A stretch of 64,000 bases of DNA from positions 682,001 through 746,000 of the forward strand of contig JBAMDO010000573.1 of NCBI GenBank assembly GCA_037074765.1, given 5' to 3'. The notes beneath the pieces were generated by a model that worked only from the letters and a program-made list of their open reading frames with translations, searched no databases and was not told where the DNA came from. The position numbers were made by a program, and so were the translations under genes. Source of the DNA: Mansonella perstans. Taxonomy: Eukaryota > Nematoda > Chromadorea > Rhabditida > Onchocercidae. This document shows positions 20,901 to 32,900 of the stretch, piece after piece (position 1 is the first letter of the stretch; each line of letters begins with the position of its first letter).

Positions 20901-23900
20901 CGTAACAAACACAAAGAGCTATAATAGAGGATGAGAGATTAAAAAATTTATCACTATCACTAGACAGATAATAATTGAATTGATTAATTAAGTAAGGAGA
21001 TTAATCAATATAAATATTAAATTTGACTAACAGTCGTAAATACTGTTTATGCTAAATGCTAGCATTAAATGTCAGTTAAAAATCGAATTAGATTATTGTT
21101 TTCAGTTTAGCTGCTAATATCAAAACATCTGATCTGATATTAAATCGAAATTTAGCTCGAGCACATTGGATATATTTTCATACTTATATAATATTAATTA
21201 ATTAAATAAATTCAATCCTTTAATGATATCTAAAAATATTTGAATAAATCCTAATACAAAATTCCTTCACTGGTATAATTATTAGTATCAAAGATTAATT
21301 TAGAAAAAAAAGAATAAATCTTCCGCACTTTTACAACATATTCAGCATATGATTTTTGAGAAGTGATATGAGAAATGATCAATAAAAATTTTGCCTCATA
21401 TGTGTTGTTTAATGGAAATAATTAACTACTTTACTAATTAACAATTTCAGAATAAAATCATCTACTTTATAATAATGAGTTTTGAGGAATTTGAATAAAA
21501 TTTTAAAAATGGATGAATAATTATTACCCGACTACTCATTGATGTTGAACAAAATGATAATAGTACTTGTGATAGCGGCATACGTATCACTGATAAAATT
21601 GCTGTGCGAATGATTATTGCAAGCAAAATCATTTGATAAATGAAACGAAGCAAAACTAAAATTATTACCACTAATGATTTCATAAGTTTAATTGTCAATT
21701 ATATCAAATTTAATTCCATTCTCATGAAATGATTTTATAAGTGAATTTAATTGCATTTTACAAATTAATTTCCAAATCGACAATTAATAAATGAAAACCT
21801 TTCTTTTCATCATCAAATAGCCAATCACTTGTGATAACATAAGAGCTCAGACGGATTAATGTTATTTTCAAATTGAATAGTATCATAGGTATATTTATAA
21901 TTTCTTCTTTCTTCTCACCTGCATTTCGCTGAAATCAGTGACAAATAATATGTTGTTAATTTCATATAAAAATTTATTTTAAAAATAATAAATCTTTCTG
22001 CGTGATTTTTCGGTTTCAATTTCTAATTTCAATTTCCAATTTCTAATTTTTTTTAATTCATTGTTTTTCATTTTATACATTTTGAAAAAAATATCAGGAA
22101 ACAATCAGAAAAATTTTGTCAATTTTTACAGAAAAAACTTCAATTATTCAACTGAAGATTTTTTTTTAGATATTGGAAATGAATTTAATAAAATTAATGA
22201 AATTTAAGTTAGCAAACAAAACATCAATGAGCATCCCAATTACTTACTAAAGAAATATTAAATAAATGCAAACGTAGTTTTAAACTTAAATATAGAAATG
22301 ATTGCAGATTACTTAGATCATCACAAATGAATCTGATGATATCAAATCACGACCTTTCAATGGATTTGTGTTTGTTACATAATCACAGTAAACTTTCATT
22401 GAAATAAATTTTTTCAAAATTTATTCAGTGTGATTCAATTTTAACATATTATAATTGAAAGGTTGAAATTTTTTATCACTATGATGTATTTTTTTGAAAA
22501 AATTTAAATAAAAATTTTAAATAAAGTTTAAAGGAAAAAAAATTCATACACTCCATTTCATTCCATATAATTGGGCTAATCTGGAATGCTCCAAGAAATT
22601 ATAATCAAGATTAAAAAGTTCTGGTACTAATGGATCATAGCCAAGTGTAAGCTTTTGCCATTCATATTTTGCAAATTTAATATCCATCGTATCAGCTGAA
22701 TATCGCACTCCATAAATTATAGTTTCTAGAATAAGCTTTTTCTCACTTATTAAGCAATTCGATGAATTGATTGGTTTGATTTTGCAGTGATTGTGACAAA
22801 TGACAGCAATGAAATGAATCAAAAAAATTTCGTAAGTCGATCTAATGATAATTTAATGATATCGTCTAATATCTGTCTAGCATTTTTCAATATATTCCAT
22901 ATTTATTCTTGATAACAAATACAATGCTAATTAGTTTATGTTAAAATAAAGCTATGCTAATTAGTTAAGGTCAATTTATTATTTGTGCCTTAATTGATAA
23001 CTTGTGTGATAGTTCGTTTCATATTAACGCATACCATGAAGTCAGTGATAATTTAAAAATGACAATAGTGAGAATGAAAATTTTATTAAAATTTAATATT
23101 AATATGGAGAACCAAAAAAAAGAAAAAAACATACTTGAAAGTAGTTCAGATTGAGGTATTTTTTTGAAGCACAGCTCAGACGATATAACATTCATTTCAC
23201 ATACAGTTCTATAAAACAAATGAAAAATCAGTTATGTAAGCTTAAAATATTCAACTACCTTAAGATATGCGAATAATATCTAGGCGGAATAACTTTTTCG
23301 GTTGTTTCATCGTAAATCATATTCCGTTGATGTCAGCTTGTTCATCTACAATCTTATTCAACCGGTAATTTAATTGCTCCGTCTATAATCGCTTTCCGCA
23401 GACGGAATAATTTAATTATTTCGTCTGTGACTGTATATTCTAAACAAATCGAACTGCGGAGTTATACTACATGATAATCAAAAATACTGCTTATGCTGTT
23501 GTAATATTACGGAGTAAAATAATACTTGAGAATGCCAATCGCGGAACATTGAACTCTTGCACGATCATCGCAAAAAACATCACGATAATGATCTGTCCAT
23601 TTATGACATAAAGCAATAAACTTCGAAAATAACTCCCGATATGCCATGCATCCAGTTTGTTCACCAGACTGAAATGTTTCATATATATTGGACACATGTA
23701 TATGAATAAATCAGCAACTGAAGTTACTTCTTGTGAGTAAAAAAATTTAAAAAAAACACGAGCAAACTATTAGGAAAATAAATAAATAAACAAACAACAG
23801 ATAAATCAACAAACAAAATGAACAGCAAGCAACTAAATAATAAATAAATAAAAACAGACAAATAAATAACAAAACAATTAACCAACAAAAAGATAAACAA

Positions 23901-26900
23901 CAAAACAAATAAACATTAAGCAAATAAACAGTGAACAAACAAGCAATTACAATAAAAAATGATGCAACTAACACATATATAAAATACATACAATCATAAT
24001 TCGCCTCGTTGAACATAATGTTATAGTCATTCCTTCTGTCGGTAGTTTTTGATAAATTTTATCATTTAATTTATCATCGCCACAGAAAATAAGTTCATCA
24101 ATTGCTTTTGATACCGATACAACAGTAGCATCTTCATTAAGTATATTCAATCTATAAGCATAACAGGTAATTAAGACAGGAAATTAAAATTGTGTTAAAA
24201 GTAAATTTGAAAATTTCCATCGAGATAATAAATTAGCACCGTTTTCGTCGAAATTTAATCCTTGGAACAGTCGGTAAGATGCAACTTGCTGCACAAATGC
24301 ATGTTGGACATAGCTGTTTCACTGCCCATTCAAATATATGTGGTTCAAACAGTGATTGTGATGGATCATACTGAAATAGAGATTTAAAATTATGAAAAAA
24401 AGTAAAATACGATTAATGAACATGCAGCAGGAGATTGTATTTTATTGCGAATAGAGACAGTAAAATAAAATAGTATAACAATTTATAGGTAAATTTGAAG
24501 GAATGAATTACTTATACGACATAACATTAAATAATCTCTGAAAAGGAAAAAAATAATTTTATTTTTTTTTTTATAAAAATTCTTGTCTCATTTTATTATT
24601 ATTTGAATATTCAGGTAAATAAAAGTATGAGTGTATTGTCTAAACTAAGCAATCGAGCTAGCTAATTTTCAAAGTATAATTATCCTGATTTGATTTTATA
24701 ACAAAAATAAGCAATCATTTCAAGGTAACAGCTTTTCAAGTCGATAATTTATTAAATATTAATTAACAAATTTATTAATAAAAATTTGTCATACAATTTT
24801 AATGATACAGAACAATATATCAGTGATTTTATTTTAACAGTTGAAATTATCAAAAAAAAAGCAACAAACATGATTTAATCCAATGTAATTCCGGAAGCAT
24901 GTGAAGTGCACATAATGTCCACATGTACGAACTTCAATACCAGCAGGAACATAGATGAAATTTGAAAATTTCGGTGCAAACTGTAACAAAAATAAAAACA
25001 AGAAGAATTCGGAGAGAAAGATAAAGGTATAGAAAGAGAGAGAGAGGAGAAGGAAAAATAAAATTTTATACATATGTTTTTGCAAATTCTTGAATAAAAA
25101 CTTTTCCCTTCTCTTATTGGTGTAGCGTAATACTTGGCAGCAAAATAATATTTGCTTATTGGTGCTTAATTCACATTTTCATTAAATTACCTATTAAAAA
25201 ACTTACCTCAAATTTTCATTGAACTAATTATTTATGATCAGTTTTTTATTATTATTAATTAAGCATACATTAATTCAAATTATTATTAAGTAATTTATTT
25301 TTAAGCTTATTTTAAAAATTTTCATTAAATTACTTACCACTATTAGCTTGATTCAAATCTTAATCTAAATTCCTTTACAATAAGAACTTAGTTAATTTCA
25401 TATTTATAAGCCTAATTAATTTCGGATCTAATTTCGAATATTTATTCTAAATTTTGCATTTATATAAAATTAATTGAAATTTTTATGAAATTTAATAAAA
25501 CTGACAACATTTAGACATCTCCAGCAGAAAAATTCAAATTTTTTCAACATCAAATCAGTTATGCGAACGCTTTGATCATCTGTATCCGCTAATAGATTAT
25601 AATTTTTTGGTATTAGCACTGAGTAATGGGTTGACATATTTTGTTCAGCAGCTAAAATATTACATTTATCATTTGTATATGTTCAAATTTTAAATTAAAG
25701 TTAACACACCTATCTCTATCTAAGGTATTCGTATTTACAGGTTAATTTGTCCATCCAGTAAATATGAAAGATTGATAAGTGAAGGATCAGGGATCAGATT
25801 AAAACAATTTGGATGAAGCATTTAGTTAAACTTTATCAAAGATAAGGCAAAATCTTTATAAGTTATATAGTATGATAAAATATTTCAGAATAACTAGAAA
25901 CAAAAATGCATTATTAATTACTGTATTATTAATCATATATATGATACATTGTTGTTAAAGTTAAACAGTACATTTTTAATTACCGTATAACTAATCATTG
26001 TTTATTAGTTACTGTATTATTAATTTTTAATTAATATCTATTTATTTATCTATCTATCTAATTTAATCTAATCTAATCTAATCTATCTATCTATCCATTT
26101 ATCCAGCCGAACCACCTACCTATATTTTCTTTGATTTAGCGAACAAATGAACAAACAAACCATAATTGATTACAACATGACAGAAAAGTCCAAGAGGATA
26201 TAACAGAGGATCTAATGTTGTATCCTTACAAATCGAACATATCAATGTTGGTGGTATTGGTGACATCTGAAAAGAAGTATCGATTGGTTTTCAACATGTA
26301 GAATTTCGTTAATAAACAGAGCAAAAATCTCATTAATTTAATAAGCTAACAAACTATTAATGAAGCAAATCTAAATGTACAGTTTAAAAAATTTAAATTC
26401 TTTCAGCTAAAACGCTTAAAATTATAAATGCACGAAAAATTTTCAAAGGTTAGAAAAAAAATTTAACTTGTGGATCATTAATCAATGAATGCAAAGGTAA
26501 AATATTTAGAGATTAACAAAAATGATAGTGAAGAAAGAATGAGAAGTTAATCGACTTGCTTCTTACCTCTTCCGCTGATTCTCCTTCTTCTTCTGCTGAT
26601 TCCGCCGCTTCTTCTGCAGATTCAGCTGCTTCTTCCGCTGATTCTGCTGCCTCTTCCGCAGATTCCATTCTTTCTTCCGCTAATTCTTCTCCCTCTTCCG
26701 CAGATTCTACTGTTTCTTCTGCTGATCCTCCTTCTTCCGCAGATTCTTTTGTTTCTGTCATGGATTCCGCCATTCCTTCCACTGATTCCGCTGTCGCTTC
26801 TGTAGACTCTATCATTCTTTCCGCTGGTTCTTTTGTTCCTACCATGGATTCTATCATTTCTTCTGCTGATTCCGCTGATTCTTCTGTAGATACCATCATT

Positions 26901-27229
26901 CTTTCTGCTGATTCAGCTGCTTCTTTTATTCCTACCATGGATTCCATCATTTCTTCTGCTGATTCCGCTGTCTCTTCTGTAGACTCTATCATTCTTTCTG
27001 CTGACTCAGCTGCTTCTTTTGTTCCTACCATGGATTCCACCATTTCTTCTGCTGATTCCGCTATCTCTTCTGTAGACTCTATCATTCTTTCTGCTAATTC
27101 AGTTGCTTTTTCCGCTGATTTTTTTACTTCTTCCGCAGATTCCGTCATTCCTTCTGCTGATTCCGCCGTCTCTTCTGTAGATTCCATCATTCTTTCTGCT
27201 GATTCAGCCGCTTCTTCCGCTGTTTCCAT
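17907..27229 (-). CDS. Truncated UBR3-like RING ubiquitin ligase fused to an acidic repeat exon
   Basis: Located exons from the 5' end: 27,229-26,567 (repeats), 26,266-26,161, 25,651-25,509, 24,980-24,870, 24,370-24,240, 24,151-23,992, 23,668-23,526, 23,208-23,135, 22,725-22,550, 21,928-21,799, 21,655-21,567, 20,633-20,448, 19,972-19,875, 19,513-19,310, 18,472-18,348 and 18,033-17,907. Phases agree at every join except between 21,567 and 20,633, where one exon remains unlocated. From the second exon on, it parallels the C-terminal half of the neighbouring UBR3 gene with the same intron positions. The RING ligands are kept: CSIC, then TCGHYVHFTC, then CPTC. A C-terminal Cys-rich block (CIKC and CFVCG) and EDWTLKSF are also kept. 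The UBR box and the whole N-terminal half are absent. The conserved [13 protein letters not shown] block near the end is replaced by EASEI and CPPEF. Intact frames argue against a dead copy. It is probably an E3 ligase with a new substrate-binding N-terminus. Confidence 0.75.
23756..23962. repeat. A-rich AATA/AACA low-complexity repeat in an intron
   Basis: An irregular array of AAATAAATAAA and AACAAACAA units inside an intron of the truncated UBR3-like gene. Any long frame across it on the minus strand is only a product of this composition. Confidence 0.8.
26035..26165. repeat. TCTA/TAATC microsatellite and a dispersed repeat
   Basis: 26,035-26,100 is a mix of TCTA and TAATC units. Next to it, 26,110-26,161 (TATTTTCTTTGATTTAGCG, then AACAAATGAACAAACAAAC) matches 12,350-12,397 closely. 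It lies in the intron just after the first RING exon of the truncated UBR3-like gene. Confidence 0.7.
26567..27229 (-). repeat. 221-codon E/A/S-rich repeat exon (93-bp and 21-bp periods)
   Basis: The coding repeat has two scales. Residues 49-138 (26,816-27,085) are three units of 31, 31 and 28 residues built on MIESTEETAESAEE, then MxESMVGTKEAAESAER. Residues 190-221 (26,567-26,662) are EEAAESA heptads. The 7-residue beat with alternating acidic and small residues suggests a long helix or coiled coil. The exon ends at a good donor (GAAGAG, then GTAAGAAG). The ATG at 27,229 sits 35 bases behind a strong acceptor, GGCTTTTGCAG, ending at 27,265, which suits spliced-leader addition. Whether this exon really joins the RING exons needs transcript data. 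Confidence 0.75.
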
Positions 27230-27264
27230 TTTTTTTGAACCAATTGATTTCGCTATTGAACTTC

Positions 27265-29973
27265 CTGCAAAAGCCTCAAAGTATTGCGAGTATTGAGAAA
27301 GACAAATGAAAAATATTTTTTTTACAGCTATGCAACAGCATTATTTGTTATACAATACATACAAAAAACGTTTCTATGATCTATTTCCATAATATTACCT
27401 CCTACACATTTTTTTTTTCGCCGCCAAATTCTTTGATCGCTACTAAGTAAAAGAATGATATGACGTATTAATTCTGCGAAAAATGTTGTTTAAATATGTC
27501 AAAGCAATTTTTTTCTTTTCTTTCTAATTTTCCAGGCTTATACTTTTTCAAGATTTGATCGGCCCAAACATACATATAGAGATCATATTACTTTTGTATT
27601 ATTAGATCGTACTACTTTGGTATTATAATATCATTCATTTGCACTCTAATTGATTATCGTTTATAATACCACTCATTTGCATCATAATTGATTTTCATTT
27701 ATTAAACAATATCAAAACTGAAATCTTTTATTGGCAAAATTCTTAAGTACTAAATATTTAAATCTTGTTTTCTGCGAAAAAAACAATAATTAATTTAAAT
27801 AAATAATTCACAATTTAAAAAAATTTATCTTTATCGATAAAACTTTTTTTCGTTTTTTTTGAGAGTCTGTTTGTTAGACAGACAAATAATTTTTGAAATC
27901 TTTATTAAAAAGGCTTTAGCTGGAATGAAACCATTTGCTAATCGTTATCATTTTGTTGGACATATTTCAACTATCAGTAACAACTATTTACATCGTTGCT
28001 GTCTTTAAAGTAATTTTTTAACATTTTCTTTAAAATAATTTCACTTTTTAATATTAGACTTATCGAATGCAAAGTTTCGAAATTTAACCGAAACAGCACA
28101 GGACATTGTAAGAATTTTACAAAAAAAAATTTTTTCTCAGTGACTTTAAATTCTCTACAAATCAATCAATGTTACGGATCAAGTTACAAAAATTGGATTC
28201 GAATAATATCAGTGAGAATGTATAAAAATTTTAAACTCTCTTAAAATATTATTTTCCTGGAAATACTTCAGAGGCGCAAAGAGATCTTGTCTTGTGATGT
28301 ATATAACATTTCAGGATAATGTAATGGAAAATGTTGAATTATAGCAGGTTCGAGAATATAAATTTTGAAAAATTAGCCATCGATGAAAATTATGTATATT
28401 GGGATTATCCGATTTCGCTTTCAGTACTGTTTTTTTTTTTTTTTGCTTCAACTTTTGCTGTATTTTAGAAGAGCATAGCAATTTATGAAGTCACATATAT
28501 AGCAATTTATGCAGCCCGTATATTTATTATGAACTGATCGGAAGTTTTGGCTCGAAATTTCAGGGCATTAAATTAAAAAATTTCAAAATTTCTAATGAAT
28601 CATTTTTCGCTTTGAGTTTTCTGAAATATCATTCATTTCATTATACAAAAAAAACACTTCTTTGTAACAAGACCTACAGAAAGAAGTTGTACTTAGGGTA
28701 ATATGATTCTTTTCCAATTCAAATAGATAATTAGTGTCTATGGATCGTTTTACAGGCACTAGCTAATATATACTAAAATTTGCTAATTAGCTTGAATACT
28801 AATTATCGGAAAATATATTAATTTTCCATCGTGGACTTTGAAATATTGCGATTTCAAGAAATCAGAAAATCAAATGTGATATCTTATCCTACCTAACAAG
28901 ATATCTTGGCAAATTTTGTTCCTAGAAACTGAATTCATGAGAAATCTGCACGCATGTAAATAAAGCAAAATGAAACAGAAATCTAACGATTGAAAAGTTC
29001 CAGAATAACGTGCATATTATTTATGCAGCAATGATAATGTTTTTTTTTTGATTAAAATATATGTAACTTTATGAACTTACCCCATTGTGCCTTAAAAGGC
29101 AATTTCTTTCGGTGAATTTCTCACTGTTATTTCCCTAAAATATCATAGATATGCTAAAACGTAAAAAAAAACATTTTTCCTTTTTTTCTTTCTTACATGA
29201 TAAATTCTACAAAGCGACAGTTAACGATATTTCAGCGTAAAAAAAAACCGATTAAAAGCACAGAGCACCGGATCAAAAATAATTATCAAGCAACAAGAAC
29301 TTCTATTTAAATTTAAGTATTAAGAAAAAAAAAGGGAGAAAAATCTTAAAAATGAATTCGCACCATAACTCCTGTGTTCAGCTCTAATAATTAAATAAAG
29401 CATCATCAGCTCTAATAAATAAATAAAACATCGTTTTCAGAAAAAACTAAATTCATATGTAAAACACTGCTATCATTATTGCACACTGAAATTGGTTACA
29501 ATTTATAAAAAATAAAATGCCTTACAGTAATATCAAAGACAAATACTGAAATATATTGAAGCTTTATCTTGAGGCCATATTAGTCTATTTTATAAGTTTT
29601 AGTTTCAACATCGTCCTTTCAAATTTCTGTCACATTTCTATTTAACATTTTTAGCTTTTAAAAATGAAAAATGCTTATAACTGCAAATCTTTGAATCGTC
29701 CCTTCCTTTCTAAAAGCTTCCTAACAATCAAATCGTTCAGAAACCAAAAAGTAAATCTAGAATATTTTAGGAAACAGTTAAGCGTTTTTCTAGCACCATT
29801 TAGTAAGCTGATGAACTAATAGACCACAAGCAAGAAACGGTTCAAGAAGAATAAATAATAACACTGAAACATTATTATGAAAATTTTAATAGTCAGCTCA
29901 TTGATTACTCAAAAATTCTTAAGGTGCAATCATTAACACAACATAAATAATACAATGTACACGCGTTCTGCTA
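27265..29973. other. Spacer between the two tandem UBR3-like genes
   Basis: About 2.7 kb of AT-rich sequence with no exon that resembles any N-terminal UBR3 block, so the missing half of the truncated gene is not hiding here. It must hold the 3' end of the full-length gene and the promoter of the truncated one. No clear promoter motif was found. Confidence 0.6.
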
Positions 29974-32900
29974 TTAATGCACATAATGAGCATCACGGAG
30001 ATAAGATGTTAGATCGTCAAAATTAAAAAAATTCATAACTAAATGTTCAAATGATTGCATTGTCCAGTCCGCCATCAACCTCTCGAAACGACGTTTCGAT
30101 AAGAATAACGGTTTACCTCGTCTGAAAAAAAAAAGAAAAATTTAGACATTTACATTTTAGGAAGCAAAATGTAAAACACATCAAATAAAATGACCTTAAA
30201 TTACGATCTTCCTCTCCATGCGCATCCAAATAAACCGAACCCCAAAGTGCAGCCTTTCGATTGCAAACTATCACTATCAGTGAGGTATTCAATGAGAGAA
30301 AGCACCCTACACCACTGCTACAAATCACTGCGTGCTATAAATGAGTGAAATTAATGTTGAATAAGAAATATATCACGAATAATTTATTACAACTTGAAAT
30401 TACCTATAAAATTAACTATTCACCTATAGTACCTATCTACTATTTCTGCTTGAAAGTTTTTGACGTTTTTGAAATCTAAGCGCAAAAATCAACTCCATCC
30501 TACTTTTGATGAAAAATAATAATTACAATTTTTAATACCTTTTATGAACATTTTTTAAATTTCATATAAGTTTGTTTTACAATTAAAAATATAAATTCTA
30601 CATAGTTGTAAATCTATCTGCAGATCATAGTTTAAAAAAATATTCATCTAAAAATGCTAAATATTTACTCGCTCCACTTCATTTATAGAAGCAGTTTCGG
30701 TTGCTGATGTCGTGCAACAACTGTCCAAGCATAAGAGTTGTCCACAAAGAAGGCAAATAAATGGCATCCGAGGAACTAGTCCACAAGCTACACAAGGAAC
30801 TCCAAAAAATCGAGTAAATAAATCGTCGTAACTATTCGATAATGTAAGAAGCGTGAATCTACGCCATGATAATGGTTCCTTACGTAAGTTCTGTAAAATA
30901 CTGTGGGAAGAAAAAAAAACTTCTAATATATTTTAATAACACAAAACATGTGTGGTATGGCATGATAAAATACGTCTGAAACTTTCAAATAGAATAATTG
31001 AGCACTCGACAATAACGAGATCAATCATATTTAGGTTTTAGTCACACCAGTACTAGTAAAAAATCTACATTGCACTATTCAATGACTAAAGAATTGTGCA
31101 TTAATTCCATACCTCTACAAAATTTTTACAGGTAATCCATCGGAGCACTGCATCAACCCATTTTTCGATGTGAACATAGGGTAAAAGTTTAAGAGAAAGT
31201 TCACGATTACCTATAAATGACTCGATGAAAATATCTGAGAATATTTTAACTTCAGTTATCTAACAACTTAATTATCACCAGTAATGCTCAACCACTGATA
31301 ATGTTCTCAGTGCATTTAATAAGTACTGTTATATGCCTGAATCATAGAGGCTGATAAAATTAGTGGTCAGCAATCTCGTCTTAACCATGCACCATCCTGA
31401 CTTTTTTATTTGCATCAGTGACCATGAAAGGATCAAAAATAATAAAATCTTTTCATTCGAAAATAAACATCAATCAAAAATTTTAATATAATAGCTTTAA
31501 TGCGACTGTCCCGCCTGTTTTCTATTCATTGCACCGCCACTCCCACAGACCATATTTCAGTTCTCGCTAACCACGGGGAACCACTAAGCCAAATGACGGC
31601 TGAAGTCATATAAGAAACACCGATCATTGACAGGGATACGCTGTAAGATGCTATTCGGTCATATATAAAAAGATTCATAAGTAATTACATACTTGTCAGC
31701 AACTTGTAAATTTCCATGAATGTAGCACGACTAATGCAATATTCTTGATCATATTTATGTATGTCACATTCGTGCCACAGTTGTGCAGTGAAACGAGATA
31801 AATCTGCACAGGAATACTGTAAAGCTTTTTCGAAATCCACTTCATCCTCAAATTTTTTGAACTTGGGACTTTATGTTGAGAAATCTTTGGGAATTAAAAG
31901 TTCATCCTTTCCGAAAATATTCCATCAGGACTTACAGAAAAGTTCTGGATTCGTAATTTGGCACTTATCAAGAAATAAAAAAATAATTCTAAGCTTATCA
32001 TTAAACTTACTCCATCTTTCAATAAAATATTTTCTGCTTTCAGATAAGGACGCAAAAAAAGTCTATTTATGACACCTTTCACTGCAAATGTAAATACCTG
32101 AAAAGATTTCAAAAGCTGAATGTTTCAAATCATAATTAGAAAAATCTATGAATTACTTCTTCAGTTCTTTTCTCCATAAGCTATTATCGTAAGGAATACA
32201 AATGAAGCAAGATGATAGTTAATATAAAAATGCAGCAATATAATCAACGTGAAGGAGATGGAATGCACTTTGCGAGAATTCTAAACAATCTAATAATACC
32301 TCATTACTCAATTTCAGATTTTCTGTTCGCTCCAACTGTGATAACGGCATATGTAAAGCTGCAACAATTGCTGTGCGAACAATTCCTGCATATAGCACTA
32401 TTTGATAAACAAATGACAGCAAATCTGAAAAAGAAAAAATAAACAAAAATTGGAAAAATAATTCACAATTTTACACTTAAATCAATTTTTCCGAAGTGAT
32501 TTAGAAATTAAGCTTTCAATTAAGTCAACCTGAATTACCGTAAATTAAGAACAGTTTAAAATAATGACTAAAATTAATGAATGCAATTCGAAGATCTCAA
32601 ATTAATCAAAAATAACATCATACAAACAACTGTTTCAAAGTGACTCATATTACTATGTAATTCCAGTGATTTGAAATAATTGATGAAATAACAAAGCAAC
32701 AAACTTTTCTTCTCTTCATTTGTAAAAAATTCATTAGTGATAATATAACTACTGATGCGAATCAGCGTTGTTTTTAAATCGAACAGCACCATTGGAGTGC
32801 CTGTCTCCAAATCAATATCTTGATCCATACGCATTTTCGCTACTTTTTCCTCAACTGTAGACTGAAATCAGCTCGGATTAAAATATGAAAATTTCTTTAC

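Noticed and set aside
23747..24016. Hydrophobic 89-codon minus-strand frame
   Set aside because: It is translated mostly from an A-rich AATA/AACA intron repeat; only its last few codons touch a real exon.
26556..27296. 246-codon plus-strand frame, Ser/Ala/Asp-rich
   Set aside because: It is the mirror of the minus-strand repeat exon; repetitive stop-free codons open both strands. It has no splice context, and the minus strand has a good ATG, donor and phase match.
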